Both the position numbers and the translations under genes were made by a program. 64,000 nt of DNA. Source: JBQTII01 sp052388275. Its GTDB lineage: Bacteria > Actinomycetota > Actinomycetes > Sporichthyales > Sporichthyaceae. Shown one piece after another: positions 51,773 through 59,908 of the stretch. The notes under the pieces are model-generated. The model ran no database searches. It was not told the DNA's origin and saw nothing but the letters and a program-made list of their open reading frames with translations. The DNA lies in assembly GCA_052388275.1 (NCBI GenBank), contig JBQTII010000068.1, positions 22,822 through 86,821 on the forward strand, read 5' to 3'. Position 1 is the stretch's first letter; every line of letters starts with the position of its first letter.

Positions 51773-52957
51773 ATGCCGCTCCAGGACCACATGCACCTCG
51801 TCTCAGTGGACGATCACCTGATCGAACCGCCGCACGTCTGGAACGCCCGACTCCCCAAGAAGTACGTCGAGGCCGGCCCCAACCTGGTCGAGGCCAGCGG
51901 GGACCAGCCGCTGCGCGACCACATCTTCCAGGCGGAGATCGCTCCCGGCAGCCAGGCCTGGCGGTTCGAGGGTCGGTACTACCCGCAGATCGGGCTGAAC
52001 GCCGTCGCCGGCAAGCCCCGCGAGCTCTACGGCACCGAGCCGCTGCGTTATGAGGACATGATCCCGGGCTGTTACGACCCGGCCGAGCGGATCAAGGACA
52101 TGGACATCGACGGCGTCGAGGTCGCGATGCCGTTCCCGTCGCTGCCCCGTTTCTCCGGGACGCTGTTCCTGGAGAGCGAGGACTCCGAACTGGGCCGGCT
52201 GTGCATCCAGGCCTGGAACGACTTCCTGCTCGACGAATGGTGCGCGGTGGCGCCGCACCGATTCATCCCGATGGCGCTGCTTCCGCTCTGGGACGTCGAG
52301 GCATGTGTGGCGGAGATCGAGCGCACTGCGGCCAAGGGCGCGCGATCGATCTCCTTCCCGGAGAACATGTCGCACCTGGGCCTGCCCTCGTTCCACAGCG
52401 ACCACTGGGACCGGGTCTTCGCGGCGGCGGTCGATCACCAGATGCCGCTGTCCATGCACTTCGGCACCTCGGGCAAGGTTCCCTTCACCGCGACCGACGC
52501 CCCGCACGCGGTGATGATCGCGCTGATGGGCACGAACTCGATGTTCGCGATGGCGGACCTGCTCTTCTCGCCGGTGTTCCACAAGTTCCCGGACCTGAAG
52601 GTGGCGTTCTCCGAGGGCGGGGTCGGGTGGATCCCGTACCTGCTCGAGCGCAGCGACGCGACGTGGGAGCGGCACCGGTTCTACCAGAACGTCAACCAGG
52701 ACGTGCGGCCCTCGGAGTTGTTCCGGCGCAACATGTACGGCTGCTTCATCCAGGACGAGTTCGGCGTCATCAACCGCGAGCACATCGGGGTGGACAAGCT
52801 GCTGTGGGAGTCGGACTACCCGCACTCGGACTCGAACTGGCCGAACAGCCGCAAGATCACCGCCGAGCACTTCGTGAACACTCCCGACGAGGACGTGCAC
52901 CGCATCGTGGAGCTCAATGCCCGCGAGCTCTTCGGCTTCCCGCGCCCCGCCGGCTGA
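51773..52957 (+). CDS. Amidohydrolase-2 family metal-dependent hydrolase
   Basis: 394 residues. SVDDHLIEPPHVW gives the DxH-type first ligand. AFSEGGVGWIPYLLER and WESDYPHSDSNWPNSRKITA carry the later His and the conserved Asp. MHFGTSG has the central His. This is the subfamily common beside CoA-degradation genes (ACMSD-like, decarboxylases or ring hydrolases). It acts in the cytoplasm. It starts a small operon with the next 75-residue gene. Confidence 0.9.
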   Translation: MPLQDHMHLVSVDDHLIEPPHVWNARLPKKYVEAGPNLVEASGDQPLRDHIFQAEIAPGSQAWRFEGRYYPQIGLNAVAGKPRELYGTEPLRYEDMIPGCYDPAERIKDMDIDGVEVAMPFPSLPRFSGTLFLESEDSELGRLCIQAWNDFLLDEWCAVAPHRFIPMALLPLWDVEACVAEIERTAAKGARSISFPENMSHLGLPSFHSDHWDRVFAAAVDHQMPLSMHFGTSGKVPFTATDAPHAVMIALMGTNSMFAMADLLFSPVFHKFPDLKVAFSEGGVGWIPYLLERSDATWERHRFYQNVNQDVRPSELFRRNMYGCFIQDEFGVINREHIGVDKLLWESDYPHSDSNWPNSRKITAEHFVNTPDEDVHRIVELNARELFGFPRPAG

Positions 52958-53184
52958 TGGAGCGTTACCTCGGCGAGTCGGACTGGGAAGACCTCGACCT
53001 CATCACCACCGACGAGGCTGCCTTTCGTTTCGACGAGGAAATCGCCGCGCTGAGGGCCGTACTTGCCGACGAGAGCACCGCTGAGGCCACCGTTGTCGAG
53101 GCGGCACGCACCCGGCTTGAGCTGCTCCTGGACGCCCAACAACGCCTGAGCGTGCCGCGCAAGTTCGACCTTCCCAAGAGCTGA
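52957..53184 (+). CDS. Small acidic protein after amidohydrolase
   Basis: 75 residues from ATG 52957, overlapping the stop of the amidohydrolase by one base. It is acidic and helical: ERYLGESDWEDLDLITTDEA, RTRLELLLDAQQRLSVPRKF. I do not recognise the family. Coupling to the amidohydrolase suggests a partner subunit or chaperone-like role. Its short length may hide it from annotators. Confidence 0.65.
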   Translation: MERYLGESDWEDLDLITTDEAAFRFDEEIAALRAVLADESTAEATVVEAARTRLELLLDAQQRLSVPRKFDLPKS

Positions 53185-53239
53185 CGGGACCGGATTCGGC
53201 TGCAGTGGTGCGGCGGTTGCCTCTGATGTGCCGTCATTG

Positions 53240-53250
53240 ATGGTTATCAT
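53240..53250 (-). promoter_or_regulatory. Catabolic-regulon box before GntR regulator (site 7)
   Basis: On the minus strand ATGATAACCAT, with TGAT/ATCA symmetry. It lies 81 bases before the regulator gene, so the regulator may control itself. Confidence 0.5.
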
Positions 53251-53330
53251 CACCCTCATTGGCGCAGCTGCGCCACGGTGCGCGTGTGGCCTGCCCGATC
53301 GGCCGCCGGCGAGAGGAGTCGGGGACGCCC

Positions 53331-54098
53331 ATGGCTGGACGCGATGTCACCGCCCGCACTGCCGGCGCCGGCATGCCCCCCAAGCGTGCCACGGTCGTCG
53401 CGCAGCACATCGTGGCGGAGATCAAACGCAAGAACCTCGGGCCCGGCAGCCAACTCCCGCCCGAGCGCGACATGCTCCTGACCTACAACGTCGGGCGAAA
53501 CACGCTGCGCGAAGCCCTGCGCGTGCTCGAACTTCAGGGCGTGCTGACCATCAAACCGGGCCCGGGCGGTGGGCCGGTGGTGAGCTCACCCGATTCTCGC
53601 CACCTCGCCAGCACCTTGGCGCTGCTCATGCAGTTCGCCGACACCCCGTTTCGGGCGGTGATCGAAACCCGCCAGATGCTCGAGCCGATGACGGCCCGGC
53701 TCTGCGCTGAGCACAAGGACGAGGCAGTGCTGGCCGACCTGCGGGGTTCGGTGGCCGCCATGGGGCGGGTGCTGGACGATCGGGAGGCCTTCCTGGATGA
53801 GAACCGGCGTTTTCACGGCCTGGTGGCCTGGGGATCGCAGAATCCGCTCTTCGGCTACTGCATCAACTCCTTGCACTGGATCACCGACGGCACGGTGCTG
53901 GGGGCGGACTACCCGCGCAAGTTCCGCACCTTGGTGTGGCGGGCGCACGAGAACGTCGCCGAGGCCATCGCCTCCGGTGACCCGCAGGTCGCCGAGGAGG
54001 CGATGCGCAAGCACATGGACGACACCAGGGTCTACTTCGAGCGGCATTACGCCTCGTTGATGGACCAGGTGTTGAGCTGGGAGATGTACGGGACGTAA
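53331..54098 (+). CDS. GntR/FadR-family transcriptional regulator
   Basis: 255 residues from ATG 53331. The winged helix is HIVAEIKRKNLGPGSQLPPE, then NVGRNTLREALRVLELQGVL and IKPGPGGGPVV. The C-terminal FCD-type helical domain (FRAVIETRQMLEPMTARLCA; RFHGLVAWGSQNPLFGYCIN; KHMDDTRVYFERHYASL) would bind an acid or acyl ligand. It is placed between the catabolic operons and the P450 gene, and it is the best candidate reader of the ATGATRACCMT boxes. A truncated copy sits at 6032. Confidence 0.92.
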   Translation: MAGRDVTARTAGAGMPPKRATVVAQHIVAEIKRKNLGPGSQLPPERDMLLTYNVGRNTLREALRVLELQGVLTIKPGPGGGPVVSSPDSRHLASTLALLMQFADTPFRAVIETRQMLEPMTARLCAEHKDEAVLADLRGSVAAMGRVLDDREAFLDENRRFHGLVAWGSQNPLFGYCINSLHWITDGTVLGADYPRKFRTLVWRAHENVAEAIASGDPQVAEEAMRKHMDDTRVYFERHYASLMDQVLSWEMYGT

Positions 54099-54152
54099 TC
54101 GCCCGCGGGGGCGTGCCGATGCCCACGTGCGGAGCCTTGTCTGGCTCGCTCA

Positions 54153-54179
54153 ACCATGTTATTCCTATACATAGTTTGG
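54153..54179 (+). promoter_or_regulatory. Regulon-box variant before P450 (site 8)
   Basis: ACCATGTTATTCCTATACAT, then AGTTTGG. It resembles the minus strand of the 36.97 kb site (CCATGATAACCC, then ATACATAG and TTTGG) with a short gap. It holds CTAT-AC-ATAG symmetry and lies 74 bases before the start. Confidence 0.4.
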
Positions 54180-54252
54180 TGTTCGAGCGATTCCCTGCTC
54201 TGCGCCCGGTGACCCGCCTCATCCGGACCGACCACAGCTGGAGTTGGTAGCA

Positions 54253-55440
54253 ATGCGGGACTTCCACAAGGACTTCGATTTCGAGGACCCTGAGTTCAAC
54301 GAACGCTTCGACGAGATCACCGACGACCTGGCGAGCACCTGCCCGATGTCGCGCAGCGAGGTCGGCCACGGCTACTGGGTGGTCAACTCCGCTGCCGACG
54401 TCCGCAAGGCCGCGCAAGACTGGAAGACCTTCACCTCGGCGAAGGGTTGGCAGGTCAACCGACCCGAGGGCGCCCCGGTGATCCTGCCCGAGGAGTCGGA
54501 TCCGCCCTATCACAACGAGTGGCGTGCGGTCCTGAACCCGTTTTTCTCCCCGAAGGTCGTCGATGGCTACGTCGCGGACGTGCGCCGGATGGCCAACGGC
54601 CTCATCGATGCCTTCATCGAGCGAGGAGCGTGCGAATTCGTCTCCGACTTCACCGCCCACCTGCCCGGGATGGTGTTCTTCGAATGCGTGATGGGCGTGC
54701 CCGTCGAGGACCTGCCCGAGCTGTTCACCAACATCGACAAGGGCACGTTCGGTCCGCTCGCCGAGCGCCCGACGCACTTCGTCAAGGTGATGAACTACCT
54801 CAGCGACTACCTGAAGATGCGCAGCGAGGCGCCACCGCGCGGTGACGTGATCGACGTGGTCAACGCCGGGGTCGACAAGGACGGGCAGCCGTGCCCGTGG
54901 GAGGACAAGGTCGCGATCGTTCTCGACCTGGTCTTCGGTGGTTTGGCGACCACGACCCACGTGATGACCGCGGCGGTGAACTACCTGGCGAGCCATGAAG
55001 CGGACCGCCGGGCCCTGGTCGCCGAGCCCGCCCTGATCGATACCGCCGTCGAGGAGTTCGTCCGGATGCTGCCGCCCGTGGTCGCGCCGGCCCGGGTCGT
55101 CACCAAGGTCACCGAACTCGGTGGCGTTTCCTTGAAGGCGGGGGAGTGGATCGCGCTGAACTATGCGGCCTCCTCCCGTGATCCGGCGGCGACCGTGAAC
55201 GGGACCCACCTCGACATCCGCCGCGAAGGAATCGTGCACGCCGCCTTCGGCATCGGCCCGCACCGCTGCCTGGGTTCCAACCTGGCCCGCCTCGAACTCA
55301 AGGTCACCGTCGAGGAGTTCCTGCGTCGCATCCCGGAGTTCTCGCTCAAACCCGGGACGAGGCCGACGTATGAGACCAGCCAGTTGCGCACGATGACGTC
55401 TCTGCACCTGGAGTTTGCGCCGGGGCAGCGCGAAGCCTGA
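54253..55440 (+). CDS. Cytochrome P450
   Basis: 395 residues from ATG 54253. Heme loop FGIGPHRCLG, helix K EEFVR and helix I LVFGGLATTTHVMT are present. Helix I again lacks an acid before the Thr (GGLATT). The N-terminal RDFHKDFDFEDPEFNERFDE is like the P450s at 10117 and 35740, so three members of one P450 expansion share this window. No redox partners are nearby. Regulated probably by the GntR protein next door. Confidence 0.92.
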   Translation: MRDFHKDFDFEDPEFNERFDEITDDLASTCPMSRSEVGHGYWVVNSAADVRKAAQDWKTFTSAKGWQVNRPEGAPVILPEESDPPYHNEWRAVLNPFFSPKVVDGYVADVRRMANGLIDAFIERGACEFVSDFTAHLPGMVFFECVMGVPVEDLPELFTNIDKGTFGPLAERPTHFVKVMNYLSDYLKMRSEAPPRGDVIDVVNAGVDKDGQPCPWEDKVAIVLDLVFGGLATTTHVMTAAVNYLASHEADRRALVAEPALIDTAVEEFVRMLPPVVAPARVVTKVTELGGVSLKAGEWIALNYAASSRDPAATVNGTHLDIRREGIVHAAFGIGPHRCLGSNLARLELKVTVEEFLRRIPEFSLKPGTRPTYETSQLRTMTSLHLEFAPGQREA

Positions 55441-55455
55441 GGCCGTGGCTGGGGC

Positions 55456-55842
55456 CTAACCGGGGATCCGCGCTGTCACGGCGATCTCGACCAGCGCCCC
55501 GGGCAGGGCGAGTTCGGTAATGCCGACGGCGCTCCACGACGGGTACGGCGCGCCGATAAAGGTGGCGTGCACGGCGATGAAGGTTTCCAGGTGGGTCTGT
55601 AACCCGACGTGATAGGTCGTCAGTTCCACGACGTCCGCGAAGGTCAGACCGGCCTCTGCCAGCAGATCGCGGAGGTTGTCGAAGGCGAGGGTGAATTGTT
55701 CCTTCGGGTCCGCCGGCACGCTCAGGTCGGGGCGCACGCCGATCATTCCCGAGCACCGTAAGTATTCACCGTCGATGACGGCCGGGGCGAAGTGCCAGGC
55801 GTCACGGATCGGCTTCATCCAGCCGGGGATGACTTCCTTCAT
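55456..55842 (-). CDS. RidA/YjgF-family protein
   Basis: 128 residues from ATG 55842. DGEYLRCSGMIGVRPDLSVP, QFTLAFDNLRDLLAEAGLTF and ELALPGALVEIAVTARI are family features. The catalytic Arg of imine deaminases (PxRxxV) is replaced: the segment reads PSWSAVGI. So the usual 2-aminoacrylate deaminase activity is unlikely, and it may bind another small acid. It lies 32 bp downstream of the PhyH gene on the same strand. Confidence 0.82.
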   Translation of the reverse strand: MKEVIPGWMKPIRDAWHFAPAVIDGEYLRCSGMIGVRPDLSVPADPKEQFTLAFDNLRDLLAEAGLTFADVVELTTYHVGLQTHLETFIAVHATFIGAPYPSWSAVGITELALPGALVEIAVTARIPG

Positions 55843-55874
55843 GTGCCGATGCCCTCTCTCGTCGATGGACCTGG

Positions 55875-56705
55875 TCAGCGCAACTGGGCGAACCACTCGG
55901 AACGGTAGGGCGCGCCGGGTGTCATCGAGCGGTCGTCGTACTCGCGGATGTCATGGGGGAAGTCCGGCGCGGTGGTGGGCAGCGGACGGTAGAAGAGTTG
56001 GTCGCCGAAGAAGCGCAGGACGAGGGTGTGCCGCGTCGGGCAGTCCGCGCTCAGCGGGGCGCCGCCGTGCAAGGTCCCGGAGTGGAACACCAGTGCATCC
56101 CCTGGCTCGATGTCCCAGGACAGGACGTCCCACGAGGTGGGGTCGGCCGCGCGCTCGGCCTCGATGTCGGGCAACCGGGGCAGCCCGGCGCCCTTCCAGA
56201 GCGGCTTGGTCGGGTCGGCGGGGTCGTTGTAAGACGTGCCGTCGTACTGCGTCCCGAGGTGGGAGCCGCGGATGATCTCCAACGAATTCTTCTTGGGGAT
56301 CGGTTCGAAGCTGATCCAGAAGTTCACCAGGTGCGGCCCGTTGGCCGGCAGGTAGGCAGTGTCCTGGTGCCAGGGCGAGCGACCCGCGGCGCCGCCGGAC
56401 TTGATGAACAGTTCTTCGCCGAGGAACCAGACATGTTCGCAATCCCACAGCGATGCGACGACGTCGGCGAGACCGAGTTCTTTGAGTGCTGCGAGGTAGA
56501 CCTCGACGTTCTCCGGGTTTCCGTACTCGTTGAAATGCTCGTCGACGGTGCCCTCGAAGACCTTGCCCGCCATGGGGCTGGGGTGCTCGACGCCGTGGTC
56601 GAAGCACTCGCGCAGTCGCTGCAGTTGGTCGGGTGGGAACAGGCCTCGGACGACGATGGCGCCGTCGGTCGCGAGGTCGCGCTTCATCGTCTCGCTCACC
56701 TGCAT
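55875..56705 (-). CDS. Phytanoyl-CoA dioxygenase (PhyH) family protein
   Basis: 276 residues. The 2-His-1-carboxylate site is WHQDTAYLPANGPH (HxD) and a distal His in FHSGTLHGGAPLS, with an Arg in RHTLVLRFFGD for 2-oxoglutarate. The Fe(II)/2-oxoglutarate enzyme hydroxylates an unactivated carbon. Divergent from a TetR regulator over two palindromic operators. It probably serves a different substrate from the P450 operons. Confidence 0.9.
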   Translation of the reverse strand: MQVSETMKRDLATDGAIVVRGLFPPDQLQRLRECFDHGVEHPSPMAGKVFEGTVDEHFNEYGNPENVEVYLAALKELGLADVVASLWDCEHVWFLGEELFIKSGGAAGRSPWHQDTAYLPANGPHLVNFWISFEPIPKKNSLEIIRGSHLGTQYDGTSYNDPADPTKPLWKGAGLPRLPDIEAERAADPTSWDVLSWDIEPGDALVFHSGTLHGGAPLSADCPTRHTLVLRFFGDQLFYRPLPTTAPDFPHDIREYDDRSMTPGAPYRSEWFAQLR

Positions 56706-56727
56706 GGTCAGCCTCCTCGGCTCGGGT

Positions 56728-56760
56728 CATAACAGTTGTTATGGGATAACAGCTGTTATG
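56728..56760. promoter_or_regulatory. Twin palindromic TetR-type operators
   Basis: CATAACAGTTGTTATG (56728-56743) and ATAACAGCTGTTAT (56746-56759). The second is a perfect 14-bp palindrome, the first has 7-bp perfect arms. Centres are 17 bp apart. They lie between the divergent PhyH and TetR genes and are the obvious binding sites of that regulator, controlling both. Confidence 0.88.
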
Positions 56761-56802
56761 TTGGTCCCGACAAGCAGCGTTCGTCAAGACCTGGAGGTCG
56801 AG

Positions 56803-57456
56803 ATGCCGCCGAGTGCAGCCGCGCCGACGCGGCAGGCCGAGATCGTCGCGGGCACCGTGCGCGTCATCGCCCGCGACGGCCTGGCGGGAGCCTCGCTACG
56901 CACGATCGCGCGGGAGATCGGGTACACCACCGGCGTGCTGATGCACCACTTCCGCGACAAGGAAGACCTGCTCCTTGCCGCCGCCGACGCGGTCTTCATC
57001 CCGTTCGAGAGCCTGCTTGCCGAGGCGCTGGCTTCCGATGACGCCTTCGAATCCCTGCGTCGCATCTGTGTGATTCCCCTGCCGACGACCAAAGCCAAGC
57101 GAGCCATTCCGCGGATCTATGCCCAGGTGCTGGCCAATGTCGAGTCCGAGCCCGCGTTCGCCAAGGCCTTCGCCAAGCGGTACGGCGCCGTCCGGGACGG
57201 CATCCGGGTGTTGTTGGCCAATGGCCAGCGCAGCGGGGCATTCCGTGCCGACTTCGACCCGGCGGCGCAGTGCGATCTCCTCTGCGCGCTGATCGATGGC
57301 CTCGCGTTGCACGCCGTCAGTGAGCCGTCCCGATTTCCGGCCCCTCGGCTGATCGCCCTGGTTACGCACGAGTTGGAGAAGCTGCGGGTCGTCCCGGAAG
57401 GAACGCTCAAGGCGCGGGTCCGTTCCCGCGTCGAGCCCGATTTGGTGGCGTTGTGA
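56803..57456 (+). CDS. TetR-family transcriptional regulator
   Basis: 217 residues from ATG 56803 (GGAGG six bases before it); ATG 56758 is in frame but lies in the operator. The helix-turn-helix is GASLRTIAREIGYTTGVLMH HFRDKEDLL style, typical TetR_N. The C-terminal ligand domain has RIYAQVLANVESEPAFAKAF. It is divergent from the dioxygenase gene and most likely represses it and itself through the paired palindromes. Confidence 0.9.
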   Translation: MPPSAAAPTRQAEIVAGTVRVIARDGLAGASLRTIAREIGYTTGVLMHHFRDKEDLLLAAADAVFIPFESLLAEALASDDAFESLRRICVIPLPTTKAKRAIPRIYAQVLANVESEPAFAKAFAKRYGAVRDGIRVLLANGQRSGAFRADFDPAAQCDLLCALIDGLALHAVSEPSRFPAPRLIALVTHELEKLRVVPEGTLKARVRSRVEPDLVAL

Positions 57457-57575
57457 GCCGAAGCGACGAGGACCGGTTGCTCGACATCGTCGCTGCGATC
57501 GAAGCGATTGACCGGCACGTCGATGAGCGGAACCCCACGGATTCGCACCAGCCGCGGAAGTCGGCACCGGTGTAG
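57453..57575 (+). pseudogene. N-terminal fragment of a HepT-like/DUF86 protein
   Basis: GTG 57453 overlaps the TetR stop. The first 25 codons, SRSDEDRLLDIVAAIEAIDR and HVDE, match the first helix of DUF86 (HepT) toxins. Then the frame runs into antisense methyltransferase-like DNA and stops at 57573-57575. Only the first helix of about six remains, so this is a remnant. Confidence 0.5.
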
Positions 57576-57710
57576 TCGAAGCCGACACCGGTCTCGGTGA
57601 GCATGTTCAGCGACATCATCAGACCGAACACGTTCTCCCGGCGGTCGTCGTCGATGAGGTTCTCGACGGCGATGAAGACCCCACCTTCGGGCAGCGCGTC
57701 GTACGCGCCA
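57510..57710 (-). pseudogene. C-terminal fragment of a class I methyltransferase (O-methyltransferase-like)
   Basis: On the minus strand: YDALPEGGVFIAVENLIDDD, FGLMMSLNMLTETGVGFDYT, GADFRGWCESVGF. This is the end of O-methyltransferase family 2 proteins (the ALPxGG, MSLxMLxxT and ADFxxWxxxxGF motifs). The SAM-binding half and true C-terminus are missing. It is one of several truncated pieces around the VapBC pair. Confidence 0.7.
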
Positions 57711-57741
57711 GAGCGAGCACATCCCGCGAGGGACCCTCGGC

Positions 57742-57765
57742 CATGAGTGATATCATGAGTGATAC
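57742..57765 (+). promoter_or_regulatory. VapB-type operator repeats
   Basis: CATGAGTGATAT and CATGAGTGATAC are directly repeated with no gap, and TGATATCA is palindromic at their join. It lies 16 bp before the antitoxin start and is the likely site for ribbon-helix-helix autoregulation. Confidence 0.7.
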
Positions 57766-57780
57766 CACTGGAGGTGCATC

Positions 57781-57999
57781 GTGGCGTTCCCTATCCGCGG
57801 CTTGCCGGACGAGGTTGCCGAAAAGCTGGATCACATCGCGTCGCAGCGCGGGCTGAGTAGAAACGCTTACCTCGTCGAGGTTCTCACCGCACACGTACAG
57901 GACGTCCGCTCCGAGATCACCCCGGACCGCTTCGCCGCGGCGGCGGCGCTCGCAATCGACCTGGGTGACGAGAATCTGATGCGGGCAGCCTGGTCGTGA
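57781..57999 (+). CDS. VapB-type antitoxin (ribbon-helix-helix)
   Basis: 72 residues from GTG 57781. FPIRGLPDEVAEKLDHIASQ and RGLSRNAYLVEVLTAHVQDV are the strand-helix-helix of RHH/CopG proteins. The C-terminal FAAAAALAIDLGDENLMRAA would bind the toxin. It overlaps the toxin gene by four bases (GTGA). Direct repeats just upstream are its expected operator. The pair looks functional. Confidence 0.85.
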   Translation: MAFPIRGLPDEVAEKLDHIASQRGLSRNAYLVEVLTAHVQDVRSEITPDRFAAAAALAIDLGDENLMRAAWS

Positions 58000-58409
58000 C
58001 GGACTGGCTGGTGGACAAGTCCGCGCTCTGGAAGCTGCCCCGGTCGCCCGATTACTCGACCTGGATCGAGCGCATCAACCACGGCCGGGTTTGGGCGGGA
58101 CTTCCGACGAGGCTCGAGGTCGCGGTCTCGAGCCGGAGTGCCGAGGATTGGCCGCGATTGCGGGACGACCTCCTCGGGCCACTGTTGACCCTGAAGGCGA
58201 CCCCGCGGTCGGAGGACATCGCCATGGAAATCATGGAGGCGTTGATCGGAGCACAACTCCATCGTTCCGTTCCCCTTCCGGATGTCCTGATCGCCGCGCT
58301 GGCCGTCGAGAATCGGCTTACCGTCCTGCACGACGATCACGACTTCGAGCGCATCCGCTCCGTGTACGGGGACCGGCCCAAGGTCGAGCGCCTTCAGCTC
58401 CCGCGTTAG
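57996..58409 (+). CDS. VapC-type PIN-domain ribonuclease toxin
   Basis: 137 residues from GTG 57996. Acidic residues of the PIN active site are seen: Asp in LVDKSALWKL, Glu in LPTRLEVAVSS, Asp in VPLPDVLIAALAVE and the final HDDHDFERI. VapC toxins cleave tRNA or rRNA. It is paired with the preceding RHH antitoxin. It is intact, in contrast to the PIN remnant at 6117-6385. Confidence 0.88.
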   Translation: MTDWLVDKSALWKLPRSPDYSTWIERINHGRVWAGLPTRLEVAVSSRSAEDWPRLRDDLLGPLLTLKATPRSEDIAMEIMEALIGAQLHRSVPLPDVLIAALAVENRLTVLHDDHDFERIRSVYGDRPKVERLQLPR

Positions 58410-58467
58410 CCGCTCAACGGGCGCGTATCAGGGCAGCCCGGCCCGATCGAACTCCTGCTGTAGCCGG

Positions 58468-58683
58468 GGACACACCACCGCGCTGCTCGCCGCCGAGATG
58501 CTCGGCTCGGACCAGGCCGCGTTCGACCTGACGATCGCGCACCTGCGGCAGCGCGAGCAGTTCGGCGTGGTCATCGGGACCTTCCAGGCCCTGCAGCACC
58601 GGGCCGCCGGGCTTTACCTCGAGCTCGAGCTCGGGGACAGTTCCTACCACCGCCGGGTCGTTGCCGCGGCCCGCGGCCTCTGA
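58468..58683 (+). pseudogene. Internal fragment of an acyl-CoA dehydrogenase
   Basis: TALLAAEMLGSDQAAFDLTI, AHLRQREQFGVVIGTFQALQ, HRAAGLYLELEL. This matches the start of the C-terminal helical domain of acyl-CoA dehydrogenases (the RxQFGxxIGxFQAxxHxxA stretch). Homology begins and ends abruptly, and FAD and base motifs are missing. No close copy in the window explains it, so the source gene is elsewhere. Confidence 0.75.
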
Positions 58684-58689
58684 TCCCGC

Positions 58690-59318
58690 AGAGTTCAGAT
58701 CGGCCCGCACCGCCCGCCGCTCCCGGGGAGGGCATCGCCTACTACGCCGCGGCGGTCACCGGCGGGCCGAACTGCAAGGAGGCCGTCGACGGGTGCGTCG
58801 TCTACTTCAGCTCCCTAACCGGGAAGAAGCCGCGCACCTTCGACTCCCACGGCGTCAACGACAAACCCCCGCCGTTCGTGCTCGCCTTCAATGACGTCAC
58901 CGAGGACTCGCTGGTGACCTACACCGACAAGATCTCCGACGACGGGTCGTGCGGTGGCCTGGTCGACCTCAGCGCCGAGGTCGTCAAGCCCAGGTGGAAG
59001 ACCTGCGACCACACGACCAGGACGATCTCGCCCGACGGTAAGCACGTGATCGGCTGGCCCGCCTATCTCGACGGCATCGGCCTCGGCTCGATCTCCGTGC
59101 TCGATGCCGCCAGTGGCAAGGAGACCGGGCGCTACGCCCCCGAAGGCGGTTTCATGTCTTCATCGGCCTGGACGTCCGAGGGCCGGATCCTCTTCGACGT
59201 CTACTCCGGCGGGAAGTGGCAGTTGATCGCGATGTCCCCCAGTGGCGAGATCACCGAGATCGGCAAGGCGGTCGGGGGCGAGGACATCGACAGCCCGTTC
59301 ACCTTGATCGCGCGCTGA
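58690..59318 (+). pseudogene. C-terminal part of a beta-propeller-like protein
   Basis: The plus strand is open from about 58690 with no good start until GTG 58878, and ends at 59318. The sequence has blade-like patterns: RTISPDGKHVIGWPAYLDGI, SISVLDAASGKETGRYAPEG, AWTSEGRILFDVYSGGKWQL. The N-terminal half and any signal peptide are missing. It is either a truncated gene or a short protein starting at 58878. It is similar in style to, but not a copy of, the lipoprotein at 1500. Confidence 0.6.
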
Positions 59319-59398
59319 GGCTCAGGGAGCGGCTTGTAGCTCCGCCACGATCGGGGGCCAAAGTTCGAAGTCCCTTGGTTGAAGCCTCTCAGCTGGCG

Positions 59399-59836
59399 TC
59401 AGCAGCGCTTCGGCTCGTCCACCAGCAACGGACCTGAAGCGGCTGGCACGAACGCGACGATGTGGGCCTCGGCCTTCTCCGAGCCCGTGGTGAACGCCTG
59501 GTGCACAGTGTCGGCGGGAATGACGTGGGAGACACCGGCCGGGAACGTCTGCACGGCACAGTCGACTTCGTCGGGGGTCTGGTAGCTGAGTTCGCCGCTC
59601 TTCACCGTCACGAGAAGCGGCCCTTGCCACTTCACCCAGGCGGTAGTGCCCTGGGGATCCCAGGTGACCAGCAAGTGAGTCACCTCGACCGAGCCGTCAG
59701 GCGGGTCGAGGTCAAGACTCTGCGCCGTGCCTTTGGCGAGCGGCTCTCGGGTGACACCGGCGGGGCCCACACCCGACGCAGATCCACATCCCATCAGGGC
59801 GATTGAGACGATCAGGAGCGCAATTCGAAACGGCAT
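59399..59836 (-). CDS. Cupin-like lipoprotein
   Basis: 145 residues from ATG 59836 (AGAAGGAGA before it). The lipobox is IALMGC with Cys 17. The body VEVTHLLVTWDPQGTTAWVK, VTVKSGELSYQTPDEVDCAV, AGVSHVIPADTVHQAFTTGS is a small cupin barrel with a possible metal His pair. It should be anchored outside the membrane. A ligand-binding or stress role is possible; the function is unknown. Confidence 0.78.
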   Translation of the reverse strand: MPFRIALLIVSIALMGCGSASGVGPAGVTREPLAKGTAQSLDLDPPDGSVEVTHLLVTWDPQGTTAWVKWQGPLLVTVKSGELSYQTPDEVDCAVQTFPAGVSHVIPADTVHQAFTTGSEKAEAHIVAFVPAASGPLLVDEPKRC

Positions 59837-59908
59837 GGTTTCTCCTTCTGGCGTGTAAGACCCGCGGGTTGATGGCGTTGCTTCCGATCGCACTTGGCTC
59901 CGCCGGGA

